DNA of 64,000 nt, taken from contig CP141130.1 of NCBI GenBank assembly GCA_035236585.1, forward strand, positions 78,811,944 to 78,875,943, in the 5' to 3' direction. Made by a program: the position numbers and the translations under genes. The stretch is from Warburgia ugandensis (Eukaryota; Streptophyta; Magnoliopsida; Canellales; Canellaceae). Every line of letters starts with the position of its first letter. Position 1 is the first letter of the stretch. Under the pieces are notes generated by a model. That model had not been told where the DNA came from, did no database searches, and saw nothing but the letters and a program-made list of their open reading frames with translations. Shown piece after piece: positions 23,723-35,695 of this stretch.

Positions 23723-25296
23723 AGTGACACCTCAGGTTTTTCTAACATTTTTATACACTAACAAATGTTCTAATAATAAATATAGCAGGGATTCCTATTC
23801 TAAAAAAGTTTTATTTACTAAATATATCAAAACATTCTTTTAAAAACCTTCGATTGTCATACCATTCCCAAAAACATAACAAAAATAATTGCAAGAGTAA
23901 TATACATATATTGCAAGAAATTTAAACCAAATCCAACATCAAATCCAATCAAAACCAAAGGTGCCTTCATTGTAAACAACTAGCGTCAAGAAAACATAAT
24001 AACATGGTCCCAGGGTCTATCAATCATAACATTCCACCATATTTAGTAACATATTCACAATATATAAGTATCGTAAACAAACTTAATCATGTATATGTAC
24101 AGTCCATAAAGATGAACTTGAAATGAAGTCTATTTAAACACTCACATCAAACTATCTGTCAGAAAAAGCTAAAGATGGCCCTCATTGCTATCATTGTCCT
24201 TCCACGCTTCTGCCTTTCCTGTTGTCGCTCTCAATATCTAAGGCATTGCAAAACAAAGCAATGACATAGCAAGCTCTTTCTTGTGTAGGTATATAGACAT
24301 TTAATGTAATACTATTATGGTATAAAAGGAATAACCAAATAGTAAGAACTAATATGAGAGTAAATCACAATATTCATAAAATACAAATGTCATAAATCAT
24401 GTCAATACAAGGAACAATATATCATGAGCGATAAAACATGGATCTCATGGATATAAAGTATGATATGATAAAATCTCAAATGAGCATAATGTCAACAGGC
24501 GGGTGCCTAAAATATGTGGGTCCCACGAGTGTCCCATACACTTGTACAATAGGTCATGAGTCATACCAATCCTCTAGGTGTCATCACACTTAAGCACAAA
24601 ATGATGTATCAATGCTCATCATGCATACATACAAAACAAGAATATGGATTGTCATGCTATAGTGGCAATCATTCTCTCAAGTCTACAAACTGTTGCTCCT
24701 CATCGACACCATAATAGGAGACTCGTTGCCCGTTTGCATGGGTGGGAGAGGACCAGTAATGTGAACTACCCATGATACCAACCTTTACCAAGTGCCATCT
24801 ATGGATAGGTGTCTATCATCCCATAATTTCAAAGGGGGGGGTGGCCAACCCTAATCCCTCCTAACATGACATCCATCTAGTGAAAGCACCTGTCATAAAT
24901 TACAAAACACAAAATCACGTATCTTATAAAACCAGTAGCACTTGTGGCTCACCATCCCAAGGCGGCATTTCTGTCTTAATTCAATTACTAGTGGTAACCA
25001 GAATGAATACCCATTGTAATCATTATGTTTCCACTACATTTTGACTATCAAAAGCTTGTGAGCCCTATCAATGCACAGTGGGCCCCACATGTCAAATGAC
25101 AATTTTGCCCTTTCGTAAAATAATTGGCCAAATTTTCTCCGAAACTTTGATTTGGGAGTTCTTAGTGTCATTGGATTCCATTTTTCAAGTAAAATCCAAA
25201 TATTAATGTTTCAACCCTCAATTCAAATTACATAATTTATAATTTTTGAAATTTACTTTATCATTAAAAATTGAAATAAAATTTGAGGATATTACA
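23723..25296 (-). repeat. 5' LTR of the Gypsy element
   Basis: About 1.57 kb, beginning on the minus strand with TGTAATATCCTCAAATTTTA and ending GGTGTCACT. The final CA has mutated in this copy but is preserved in the other. The left 1.2 kb is shared with the truncated 3' LTR; the right 350 bp is present only here. Confidence 0.88.
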
Positions 25297-25301
25297 ACAC
25301 T

Positions 25302-25838
25302 CTAGCTCAGCTATATGGTTGTGTCACCCTATTGGAGCTAAGACACCTTTCCAACCTTTGGCACATGCCTAGATAAGGCACTTATGGGACTCGACAAACT
25401 CTATAGACTTTGGTGTTGGCTTAGGCAAAGCACATGAGAGATTTTACACCATAATGCTCACAAAACCAAGATGTTGGAAATGTATTCCTGAAAGCCATCA
25501 TATGACATTTAGTGCAATGTTACATTGATTATATAAATGAATGTATGCACTTTATTTAATCATGGTATGTAGAAATATATAACAAGGTACTAAAAATCTA
25601 AGTTAGTCATAAGATGACAACATGCTTAAAGAATAAATGTGATAACCTCTGAAACCTTAAGCAACATAGTAAGAGTTTCACAAAGTGATGATTGATAACC
25701 ATAGGGATGAGAATGAAATTGTACTTCTATATAAATGAAAGATTGTCCTTATGTAAACATGAAAATAGTAAACCCAATTTGATAATGCTTATCAAATGAT
25801 GATCAGCTCTCAAGTTCTCTAAGGTAGAGGCCTAGAAC

Positions 25839-25872
<34 letters not shown>

Positions 25873-26544
25873 ATATGTATATAGTATATGAAAGAGTTTT
25901 GCACATAAGACATGATTTCATCTAGCTAAAACACTAATTGTAACTAGATATACATAAACACAACTATCCTTAAACTTTGGGATTTTATATTCTTAATGAG
26001 ATCTAACATTTGTCTTTGGTGCATTTTGTGATATTTAGGGTTGAGAGTACTAGGACATTTATAAACTCATAAAGTAAATATGATGTCTAACATGGAACCT
26101 CCATTCTTATATAGAGTATAATATTCAAGTCATTTTGTAAATGAACTTAACAAAATCCAAGGCTTTGGTGAAATTTGATAAAATATTTATTAAATTAATT
26201 TCATAGGCATATGTAATATTTAATATAAGATATTTCAACAAGTATTATGAAAGATATTTAAAATTCATTAAGATTGGGCCCATTTACTTAAATGTACAAG
26301 TGTAACTAGTATAAAGTCTAGTGGGTCCACATACCCATATTGGTGCCACAAATGGATACCAAAAAAGTACAAGGGTAAAATGGTAATTATATAAAAAGGA
26401 TACTTTTAAAATTTATTTGCTAATGTGGGCCATATGAAGTCATTATTAGTTGATTTGCTTGATACTAGATCATCTATTCTAAGGTGTAAAAAGCTATCTT
26501 TAGTGATTTTAGTTGAGTTTGATCTAAAATTAGAAAAGTGTTTG
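25302..26544 (+). repeat. LTR-like block beginning TGTTGGAAATG (from 25,472)
   Basis: After about 170 bp of unassigned DNA, TGTTGGAAATGTATTCCTGA at 25,472 resembles the start of a plant LTR, and the following 1 kb has no coding potential. An (AT)n(GT)n tract lies at 25,838-25,872. The right limit is set only by the next LTR-like start. No partner copy is in the window. Confidence 0.3.
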
Positions 26545-26990
26545 TGTAATACCCCAGGGTTCTTACAGTCATAAAATTGTCCTCTTTGGGGCCCTCATAC
26601 TCCCCTTATGGTTTTGTTCTTCCCTGGTTTCCTAGGAAAAATGCATTATTCTATGGGCAAAGTGCGCCGCAGATACAATATTGCCCTCTTTGGATCCCTC
26701 ACCCCTCTTAGGCTTGACCCCTTAGGGTTTTGTTCTCTTAGTTTCCTCACCCCTCAAGACACGTTGTGATCATTAGAATTCACCGAATTCTTATAAACAG
26801 CCCAGTTTCTTCTCCCCAGGCAATGTGGGACTAACTCTCAGTCCTTCACCTTAGCCTAGAAGCCTGCCAGCTTTCTTTTAGCCTACCCTCATCATCCAAA
26901 GGCTTCACATCTTCCACCTTCTCCCCACATGGCCTCAACCACCAAGCACCCACATGCAGTTAGCCACCACACCACGAGAGAAACTAGCCC
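26545..26990 (+). repeat. Short LTR-like block with TATA and GTGGGACTAAC
   Basis: It starts TGTAATACCCCAGGG, has a TATA-like TTATAAACAGCCC near 26,791 and GGCAATGTGGGACTAAC near 26,820, a combination seen in many short plant LTRs. Two imperfect internal repeats (TTG(T/C)CCTCTTTGG...GGTTTTGTTC...TTTCCT, at about 26,578 and 26,682) are present. It is probably a solo LTR, with its right end cut by the next insertion. Confidence 0.4.
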
Positions 26991-27795
26991 TGATACCCTC
27001 GAGTTTTCTAAAATCTTTTCCCAATATATAATAATAATAATATGTTTACTTAAATAAACAGGATCCCTGACCTAGAAAACTTGCATTTAATATAAATAAC
27101 ACAAATGTTTAAAGGAAATACCTAAAAAGAAAACCACAAGGGTCATCCAAGTCCAAAACCACGTCAATAAAAAAAATCAAATCATCAATACGCTAAGCAT
27201 GCTCAATCTAAAACCATAGTTAATCAAAACATCAATCATGAATGGGATAGTAATAACAAAATGTCCATAATTCCTAGGGTTCCATTCATGATCACCACGT
27301 CATACACACGCAGGTGTAAGTAAATATACACTACACCAAACAGTGTGGGTCTAATACCATCCACAAAATAACAGCCATGTACATCCCAAAAGTAGTCAAA
27401 TCACAAGTTAGAGAGACATACACTAAGTCAGACTCTGGAGTACAAAATGGCAGACGGTCCTCGAGGCCCTCATCAGTCAATGTTACTCCATCTACTTTCC
27501 CTAGCACCGTTGCTCTCCAAACCTAAGGCATTACAAACAAAGCAATCCTTAGCAAGCTATTACTTGTGTAGGTGATTACAAGAAATAAAACATGCGATAA
27601 AACAGTTTGCATAGGATCTCAACATCATGACAAATCTCATAGAGGAAATCATTTACAATGTACATTAAATCATCAGGAGTCTATAATGAATAAAGCATGA
27701 AAACTCATGAGTCTGAATGAAACAATAATAATCAAAGCATGCTTTTCTCTTGAATAAAACAATATCAAATCTAATCACCATGGCATGCAAAGTGT

Positions 27796-29790
27796 TGATG
27801 TTTTTTGCAAGTGCACAGGCTATTGTGGTATAGCTAATGCAAGTACGAGTCGATCATATAGGGACGCACTTTAAGATTTTGGAGTTTTTAATAAATTTTA
27901 ATTATTTAAAATTCAAATTAATTGACAAAAATTAACAGAAAGAAATCAGACTTCATCTTCAAGTTAATAGTAAAATTTCATAGGTCTAATTCCAGAAAGA
28001 ACAGAAAAAGAAACAATAATACCTTAACTAAACTAAAACTAGAAGAAATTAAGAAAATTCTAATTCCCTATCTTAAGTGCTGTCCAATTTCTTCACTTGG
28101 GGTATCCCAAACTTTGATCAACCTCCATCACTATATTCAACATGTCTTGGATTATTGATTTGATGGAGGAATTTGTAAGATTCTTCAAATTTTTAGAGAT
28201 CTAATCTAATTAAGGAATTTAAAATTTAATGGCTTAGATCTATTTTCATAACCCAATTTGAAGATAAGGAATAACAATTCAATAGCAAACTATCCTAAAA
28301 ACAAGTTCTAAAAATTAATTGAAATTCTAAATTAAAACAGACAAGAAATTAGAAGTTTTCCATGGTTAAACCAGAACCTTTGATTGAGTTAAACAGTAAT
28401 GGAATAACACATAACGCAAATTGCCAAAATGGGATAACATAAAATGCGAATAAGAACAGTAACAAGATAGAACATGTAAATTGAATTATTCTTTTAGGGG
28501 GATAATTGGAATGTTTTCCAAAACTTCCCAAACACTCCCATAAACAGAGTTCACTGAAGAAAGTTGGGAAAGACGATATGTAATGTCGGAGGAGATGAAG
28601 AAATCGGAGATGGTGTTGCACGGTCAGGCTAGAATTGCCTAGGCTTGCTCCTGACCAATGGAGAGATGGGGTGTCTGGTGCGTGCGGTGATGAAAAAAAA
28701 TGATGCCTTTTTTGGGCATCGTCTGGAATAGAGCTAGCTAGGCGATGGGTGTGTGCCTGGCCATCATCTAGTGAAAGATGGGGAGAAAAGGACGACTCTG
28801 GAGAGATGGGTGCCGGACTAGTGAAGAGGGACGATTGGGAGCAGAGGAGAAAAGAAAAAAAAAAAAATGACACTTGGGAGTGTGGCCAATGGGGAAGGAG
28901 GTGCGATGAAGGCAAGGCTGAGGGAGTGCTGGAATAGGGAAGTTGGAGGTGACCTGGGCAGACTTCGACCAGAGCTGGAAAGGTGCGGACAGGGTCACAT
29001 AGCCTGGCTGGTATGGTGTAGGGGTGCAGTGGATGATGCGGTAAAAAAAAATTGTGTCATCTAGTTTGTGAACGTGAAAGAGAGAGGGAAAAATGAAAGG
29101 GGCTTGTGCGGTGGTGCGATGGATGGTGAAACTCGGGTTGAGGATCTGGTGCAGTGGAAACCAAACAGGGAACTTGCGATGAACAAAAACAAATGAAGAG
29201 GAGTGGTTGTGAACGTGAGATAGTTGTGCAAAGAGAAAACCAGAACTAGGAAAGCGAAAAGGAAATAATAAAGAAAAGCATAATGGAAAGCATAGAAACG
29301 AGGAGAATCAAGAATAAACTGCCAAACTCCCAACTTTTTTTCAACTACCTATGGTTTCCCCTCTTTACAAACTTTCCACTTCCATATTTTCCTCAAAGTC
29401 TTTCCTTGAAGAGGTAGATTCCTATGAGAAAACTTTCTCATCTTCCAAATTAGGACTCCTCTTATATGAGAAAACCTTCTTCTTTTAAGAACCCTTCATC
29501 CCTTACCTTAGATCTTCAAACTGATATGCACCGTTGAAATTAGATATGAGCCATCCAACCCTTCTTTAGTTGATTTGCAAAACCAAAGACTAGATTAGAG
29601 TCATCTAAACCATACATTAAGCATCCACTTAGTTCAATTAATCATCTGACAGTTATTTTTGACAATTTATGGTTGGATAGTCAATTTGATCTAATTTTTA
29701 TATTTATCCAAAAATTACCAAATTAATGCATTAGATGGTCTAATTAAATTCTAAACTAGAGGTCTTTTAGCCAAAATTAAACAATTAACA
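27796..29790 (-). repeat. 3' LTR of the non-autonomous element
   Basis: 1,995 bp; on the minus strand it starts TGTTAATTGTTTAATTTTGG and ends CATCA. It matches 34,329-35,695 except for about 0.6 kb (roughly 28,297-28,915) that is absent from the other copy. ORFs across it, including 28,349-28,915 and 29,061-29,333 on the minus strand, are Ser/Phe/Pro-rich translations of LTR DNA with no domain. Confidence 0.9.
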
Positions 29791-29804
29791 CACCCCCAAC
29801 CAGC
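29791..29804 (-). other. Polypurine tract
   Basis: The minus strand reads GCTGGTTGGGGGTG immediately before the TG of the 3' LTR, the position at which plus-strand synthesis is primed. Confidence 0.7.
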
Positions 29805-32020
29805 ATTTTGCTAGTCCCGAGCAAAACATGCAGAAAACTATTTTACACAAAACTGGTACAAGGTGTCACTTTCGTAGGTATTCACAATTGCATTTAGCAC
29901 ATGCAACAAGCCCTTGAGCCCCTAGCTTACCCCTAGTGGATGAGTTAGGGCTCATGAGTGTTTGCAATTAGTATACCCACAGAATTTAATAAGGTCGAGT
30001 CCCCTATTTTATCTTAGAGAATCCTCATTCATTAGGAATTTTACTAATTTTTCACAACTTAATGAAGAGGATTTGACAATTTTACTCACCATACATATCT
30101 TTAAAACATTTTATTTGAGTTATTTCTCAGTGTGCATATGTGTGTATAGCCACATAAATCTTGACTTCTAACTGGATATGCTTACATTCCATTGGAAATA
30201 TGCCTTGACCTCAAATCCTCACAAGTATACGCTCAGAAATAAAACTCTCAGATAAGGGGTTTAACATATTTCTCTCATTATGTGACCGAATCCAACAAGA
30301 TGGTGGTTCACATAATTCTTTTAAATGTTCATGAAACAAAGAAAAGTGATCCATAAGAGTGGACGTTATCACCAAGAATATTAGGAGTCTTTTACTTTAA
30401 TTCATTCTTTTGATCTCCTCTTTAAGGTTAAGTCCACCTAAGATTAATAGGTCTTTAACTAGGACGAAATGTAGGCTTAGGATAGGTTTAGAAAAGAAAG
30501 GTATAAAGATTTCAAAGGTTCAAAATTGAGTAGATGTCTGCAATGAATATCTGCTAAGACAACTTTTCTTTTGAGTTTGTACTTAAAGTGAATTTCTCTT
30601 TCAAAATTTGGTCTTTCTTTCTTTTCTTTTCTTTTTCTTTTTTTCACTTTTTTTTTTCTTCTTTGGAAGAAAGACAGCTAAGTTTTCTCAATTCTTTGAC
30701 TTTTTGTCCTGTTTTTGAATTTTTTCTACTATACTCATCTTAAAGATGGGTAGTGGTTAGTTATTTTGGTTTATTCTGGGTTAAGGTGAATGGGGTTAAG
30801 AAAGAAAAGACTTAATAGCAAGCTCAAAAGGCTAACTAGTGGTATACTATATTGGGTAGGCTTTATGTTTCTGGGGTGAGCAAGGATGGTCTATATCATT
30901 TCCTAGGTTTCCTAAAGCCCATTAGATTCAATAAATTTCTGGAATTGAAGCTATTACTCCTATTTATTCTTGATATTTAGCCAAAATAACGATAACAAGA
31001 TCACACTAATGTGTATACACCAAAGAATTTATGGAATTACTTATAACTCTCTAAAAGAAGATAGTCTCAAACTCTCACTAAGTTATAGGTCTCCATTGAT
31101 TTTTCTCAGAGTCTCTACGTCATACCTCTATATTAGTCTTGATTATGTGCTGTGTGTAAATGGTTTCCAAGAATTAACTTTCATAAAATGCTTCAACGCA
31201 TGAATGATATGCAAAACTAATAATACGCATTCCCACGAAGAGGTGAAAATAGTATATTTACTAAATTCTGAGCATCCAGTTGTCATTATAGTAAGGGAAC
31301 TTGACTTTAAAAACTATCTTTTTCTTTTCTTTTTTTTTTAAAAAAGAAAACTCAAGACAATTCAAAATCTCTATGTGCATCTACACCACCCAACCTAAAT
31401 GAAATATTGTCCCCAATGTTTGAAAACATAGGATTCTATATGGAAGTTGAGTGATGTAGACTATAAACCCTTGGGTTACTTCCCAATAAGCACTAAGTTT
31501 AACATCTTCAACCAGACATTAAACTTAGAGCTAACTGGGTCAGCTTGTGTGTCCAAATCCTAACCCTAAGATGAAATGGCGAGATTTCTCATGCACTTTA
31601 GAATTTTGCGGTAATCTATATATTACCTCCACCTTGAAATTTTATGTGGTGATATGAATGTAATACAGTAAATCGCCCCAATTGTGAAGTTAGTGGGACC
31701 ATATTGTTGATCCCACATCTTCATTATTTCACGGTAGTCAATATAATTGCTCCATCTTAAAAATTGAGGTGAAGGTAACACAATGATTGCATGAACTACT
31801 GTGTATTTCCTTAGACCATATGATGACAAACAGTCCTTGTCTTAACAAAATTGAGGGATAATAATGACCATTTTATTAAGTTTATCTTTTTCCTCCGTGT
31901 CCCTATCATTGTCCTAAACTAGGGTAATAACCTGACTCTGCCCTTCTCTAATAGGTTGTTCTTATATTACTAGAGGCGGGGACAAGGTTTGGCTTAAACC
32001 TTGGTTATCTTCTGATGTGT
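29805..32020 (-). other. Internal non-coding part of the non-autonomous element
   Basis: No conserved retroelement domain is visible. A long pyrimidine tract on the plus strand (TTTCTTTTCTTTTC-like, 30,610-30,665) is purine-rich on the sense strand. Several 60-77 codon ORFs lie on both strands without support. Confidence 0.5.
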
Positions 32021-32023
32021 ATC

Positions 32024-32611
32024 CTAGAGTAGGTTGATGCATATCAACTGACTCTGCTTCTTCCTATTTGATAAGATAGGTACAGTATCAATCGTGTCTA
32101 TATTATCGTCTGATGTTTGTTCAAATAAGGCTGCTAGGTCCCAATCAGGTACATCTTCTACATTGAAAGGTGCAATTTGAATTTCATGCTTTATAGGAGG
32201 ATATACTTTGTCTTGCCATAGTGAAGTGTCCATCAGAGGCACAGTATCCAACAACTCATGCATCTCCTCAATAGATGCGTCTTCATCAAAGTCATAAAAA
32301 TAGGTGGGGCACGCATCTAGAGGATTAGGGTTAGATTTTTCTAAAGATTTATTCTCTTCATCAATGGAAGTCTCTTCATTATCAGAATCAGGACATGGCT
32401 CTAGTATATCTAAGTTGGAGATTTCTAAGGATGGTTGTAGACTTTGTGGCTTATAAGAATCATAAGAAATTTTCATCCTAGTGTCAAGAATAAATGGCTC
32501 TTCATTATCCCTAATTTGTTTCAGTGTCTCCTCAAATTCCTCCCTCCCTTGTTTTATTTCCTCAATGAAATCCTCCATCATTTGTTTTAATTTCGTATTC
32601 TTAGCAGCCAT
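32024..32611 (-). CDS. Acidic ORF of the non-autonomous element, function unknown
   Basis: A 195-residue open frame starts MAAKNTKLKQMMEDFIEEIK. Residues 1-40 form a charged heptad-like helix (Lys/Glu with Leu/Met/Ile) that could be a coiled coil. Residues 60-185 are strongly acidic with clusters such as EPCPDSDNEETSIDEENKS and YDFDEDASIEEMHELLD. No zinc knuckle, capsid motif, protease or RT block is seen. It lies on the sense strand of the element, downstream of a short Tyr/Gln-rich ORF at 32,843-33,103. It may be a gag-like or accessory protein, or the relic of one. It is the longest uninterrupted frame in the window. I do not recognise a family. Confidence 0.45.
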   Translation of the reverse strand: MAAKNTKLKQMMEDFIEEIKQGREEFEETLKQIRDNEEPFILDTRMKISYDSYKPQSLQPSLEISNLDILEPCPDSDNEETSIDEENKSLEKSNPNPLDACPTYFYDFDEDASIEEMHELLDTVPLMDTSLWQDKVYPPIKHEIQIAPFNVEDVPDWDLAALFEQTSDDNIDTIDTVPILSNRKKQSQLICINLL

Positions 32612-32842
32612 GCCTTATTTTATTATTTGACACATACGATGCATATTTTCTTCTAATAGTGGTTCTTCCAGTAGAGGAAATGACTCACAGGGTTGGTATT
32701 GATGTGGCATTGGGGTACTGAAAAAGGACTAAGCAGGTTGAACACATGATGGTTGACCCTGATATTCTAAATAATCATGGTAGTGTTGACTAGGGTGAGA
32801 CCATTGTGGTTCTTCCTGATATTGGTAATCCTGAGACCATGG

Positions 32843-33103
32843 TTATTCATGATGCCTAGCCCATCCATTAGAGTCTTGATAATTTCTCTCAGAATAAAAA
32901 TTGATAGGGTATGTGAATGCATTAGGTGCATCTATTGGCTCCTGATAGTATTCATTGTATGTGGAGCTTGATAGGGTCCAGGAAGGAGTGAAATAAGGAT
33001 GCTCAAAATAGGTATAGTCAATATGGTATTGAGGTTGTGGCATAACTTGCCTACAAGCTATTAGCCTAAGTAATTGACTTTCCATAAGATCTAACCGATC
33101 CAT
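32843..33103 (-). CDS. Tyr/Gln/Pro-rich ORF of the non-autonomous element
   Basis: An 86-residue frame starts MDRLDLMESQLLRLIACRQV and continues with Tyr-, Pro- and Asn-rich text (HIDYTYFEHPYFTPSW). The N-terminal helix followed by a low-complexity aromatic region resembles linker sequence of plant Gypsy gag-region proteins only in character. It is preceded on the sense strand by about 1.2 kb without long frames. It might once have been continuous with the acidic ORF downstream, with several stops between them. Confidence 0.35.
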   Translation of the reverse strand: MDRLDLMESQLLRLIACRQVMPQPQYHIDYTYFEHPYFTPSWTLSSSTYNEYYQEPIDAPNAFTYPINFYSERNYQDSNGWARHHE

Positions 33104-34300
33104 CTATGCATCTAATCTATGAAATCTATCTGCATCTTGATGGACTTTTTCTTTTTTTTTTAAAGATGAAAACTAACTTACATGATGCAACCTAACTTTC
33201 GAGAAAGATGCACAAACAAAGGGCACAATATAATCCTTGAGTCTAATAAGCAGCAATATTTTGGCATTCTTGAATTTGTGTGGGAACAATGCTTTTAATT
33301 AACCTAATGTAGCCCTCCTATCTTTTAGATTTGACTATTGCTTACCAGTTAGGTTTTACGCAATGTGGTTAATATAACCCTCGCGTAAGGAGGCGTTTAG
33401 ACCTCACAAACATCAACAGGAGGCGAGGGAAGAGCAAGGCTCTATTAGACAACCCCCAATAACCACAGTGCTCAAAAGCCACTGGAGTTACAATAAATAG
33501 CATCTTAGTAAGAGGGTTTAATGAGCATGTGATGACCCTATAGGTCTCTTCTTATTGATTTTAATTTGATTTGAAGGTTAAGGTAGCGCGCTTGAGGTGA
33601 TTATCCTAAGTGGGCCAAGGAGTGGGGATGAAATTCACCCTTAATCTTATGGGGGTAGGGTGCCCTTGCTAATTAAATTCCACACTCCATGGCAGTTCGA
33701 TCAACATATATATCACCTTAAAGCATTAACCGTGTCCTAAGATGCAATTAAAAGCAATAAACTAATGCAAAATCCTAAAAATGCAACAATTATAAAGGAT
33801 GCTTTTTATATGAGTTACACTACCAAACAATGCAAGTTTACGCTAAATGCAAACCCTAATCTATGAATTAAATGAGTGAGGAAACTTACAGTGGAGTTTT
33901 TGATGAAGATCAAGTGTGGGCTACCTTATCCCACACTTGCCTTGTATTATACAAACCTTTAAAATAAAAATAAAAATTACAATTTACAAGGATCCTCATT
34001 ACAAGATTCACTCAAAAGAAAGAAAAAAATCCTATTCTAGGAAAGCAGGAAAATTTCCATTTTGATGAAGATTTTCTTGCCAATTTCCTCCACTTTCCTG
34101 CTTCCCTGAAAAAGAAAAGTAGAAATAAGTAACAATTTCAAGAATTTAGGTGGTTATGCACTAAAAAAATTGAAAATTTTCCCTAAAATTGCCTAAAATG
34201 TTGAAACTCTACAATTCCTACAATTTTTTATTTTTCTAGATTTTTCTATTTTTTGAATTTTTGGATTTTTTAATTAAATTTTATAAAAACTTTGTTGTGG
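33104..34300 (-). other. Leader region of the non-autonomous element
   Basis: This is the interval between the primer site and the first ORF on the minus strand. No coding region is recognised. It is AT-rich with short homopolymer runs. Confidence 0.5.
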
Positions 34301-34319
34301 GTCCCTGGCCATGGTACCA
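34301..34319 (-). other. Primer binding site, decayed tRNA-Asp type
   Basis: The minus strand reads TGGTACCATGGCCAGGGA. Known Athila/Tat-type primer sites read TGGCGCCGTTGCCGGGGA, so 13 of 18 positions agree, and four of the five differences are the C-to-T or G-to-A changes expected from CpG methylation decay. It lies 9 nt from the LTR edge. Confidence 0.65.
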
Positions 34320-34328
34320 AATTTTTTT

Positions 34329-35695
34329 TGATATTTTTCACAAGTGCACAAGCTATTGTGCTATTGATAATGCAAGTACGGGTCGATCTCACTAGGACAC
34401 ACTTTAAGATTTTGTAATTTCAAATAAAATTTAATTATTTAAAATTCAAATTAATTGATAAAAATTAACAAAAAGAAATCAAACTTCATCTTCAGTTAAT
34501 AGTGAAATTACAGAGGTCTAATTCCAGAAAGAAACAATAAAACCTTAACTAAACTAAAACTAGAAGAAATTAAGAAAAATCTAATTCCCTATCTTAAGTG
34601 TTATCCAATTTTTCCACTTTGGGTATCCCAAACTTTGTTCAACCTCCATCACTATATTCAACATGTCCTGGATTAATGATCTGACAGAGGAATTTGTTAG
34701 ATTCTTCAAATTTTTAAAGATCTAATCTAATTAAGGATTTTAAGATTTAATGGCTTAGATCTATTTTCATAACCCAATTTGAAGATCAGGAACAACAATT
34801 CAATAGGAAACTATCCAATTTGAGGGAGGTCTGCAATAGGGAAGGTGGAGGCGACCTGGGCAAACTTTGACTAAAGCTGAAAAGGTGCGGACAGGGTCAA
34901 GTAGCCTGGCTGGTGCGATGCAGGGGTGTAGTGGATGATGCGGTAAAAAAAAAAAATTGGGTCGTCTGGTTTGTGAATGTGAAAGAGACAGGGAAAAATG
35001 AAAGGGGCTTGTGCAGTGGTGCGATGAATGGTGAAACTCGGGTTGAGGATCTGGTGAGGTGGAAACCAAACAGGGAACATGTGGTGAACAAAAACAAATG
35101 AAGAGGGGTGGTTGTGAATGTGAGATAGTTGTGGAAAGAGAAAACCAGAACTAAGAAAGCAAAAAGGAAACAATAAAGAAAAGCAAAATGGAAAGCATAG
35201 AAATGAGGAGAATCAAGAATAAACTGCCAAACTCCCAACTTTTTTTCAACTCCCTACGGTTTCCCCTCTTTATAAACTTTACACTTCCTTATTTTCCTCA
35301 AACTCTTTCCTTGAAGTGGTAGATTCCTATGAGAAAACTTTATCCTCTTCCAAATTAGGACTCCTCTTCCATTAGAAAACCTTCTTCTTTTAGGAACCCT
35401 TCATCCCTTACCTTAGATCTTCAAACTGAACTGCACCGTTGAAATTAGATCTAAGCCATCCAACCCTTCTTTAGTTGATCTGCAAAACCAAAGACTAGAT
35501 TAGAGTCATCTAAACCATACATTAAGCATCTACTTAGTTCAATTAATCATCTGACCATTAATTTTGACAATTTACAATTGGATAGTCAATTTGAGCTAAT
35601 TTTCATATTTATCCCAAAAAATACCAAATTAATGCATTAGATGGTCAATTAAATGCTAAAGTAGGGGTCTTTTAGCCAAAATTAAACAATTAACA
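34329..35695 (-). repeat. 5' LTR of the non-autonomous element
   Basis: 1,367 bp, matching the 3' LTR from both ends but lacking about 0.6 kb. The join is at ACTATCC/AATTTGAGGGAGG near 34,818. On the sense strand it starts TGTTAATTGTTTAATTTTGG. Confidence 0.9.

Larger units (their letters stand above)
19432..25296 (-). mobile_element. Ty3/Gypsy LTR retrotransposon with internal deletion
   Basis: The element reads on the minus strand: 5' LTR 23,723-25,296, primer site, gag, protease, RT, partial RNase H, then directly a truncated 3' LTR at 19,432-20,655. Integrase, polypurine tract and the first part of the 3' LTR are missing. Flanks GCACT (19,427-19,431) and ACACT (25,297-25,301) fit a 5-bp target-site duplication with one change. 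Multiple stops and frameshifts interrupt the coding region. It cannot move by itself. Confidence 0.9.
27794..35695 (-). mobile_element. Non-autonomous Tat/Athila-like LTR retrotransposon
   Basis: It is bounded by CAAAGT at 27,788-27,793 and 35,696-35,701, a probable target-site duplication. On the minus strand the order is 5' LTR (34,329-35,695), primer site, about 4.5 kb of internal DNA, polypurine tract, 3' LTR (27,796-29,790). The internal region shows no protease, RT or integrase motif, only an acidic ORF and a short Tyr/Gln-rich ORF. The text before the 3' LTR (GCTCGGGACTAGCAAAATGC followed by GGTTGGGGGTG) is typical of Tat/Athila-type elements. It is presumably mobilised in trans by a relative. 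Confidence 0.8.

Noticed and set aside
28349-28915. 188-codon minus-strand ORF with hydrophobic ends
   Set aside because: It falls wholly within the LTR, in the segment absent from the partner LTR, and is Ser/Pro/Phe-rich without a domain.
34871-35238. 100- and 113-codon ORFs in the right LTR
   Set aside because: Both are LTR text; the matching ORF in the other LTR differs in length and the frames overlap.
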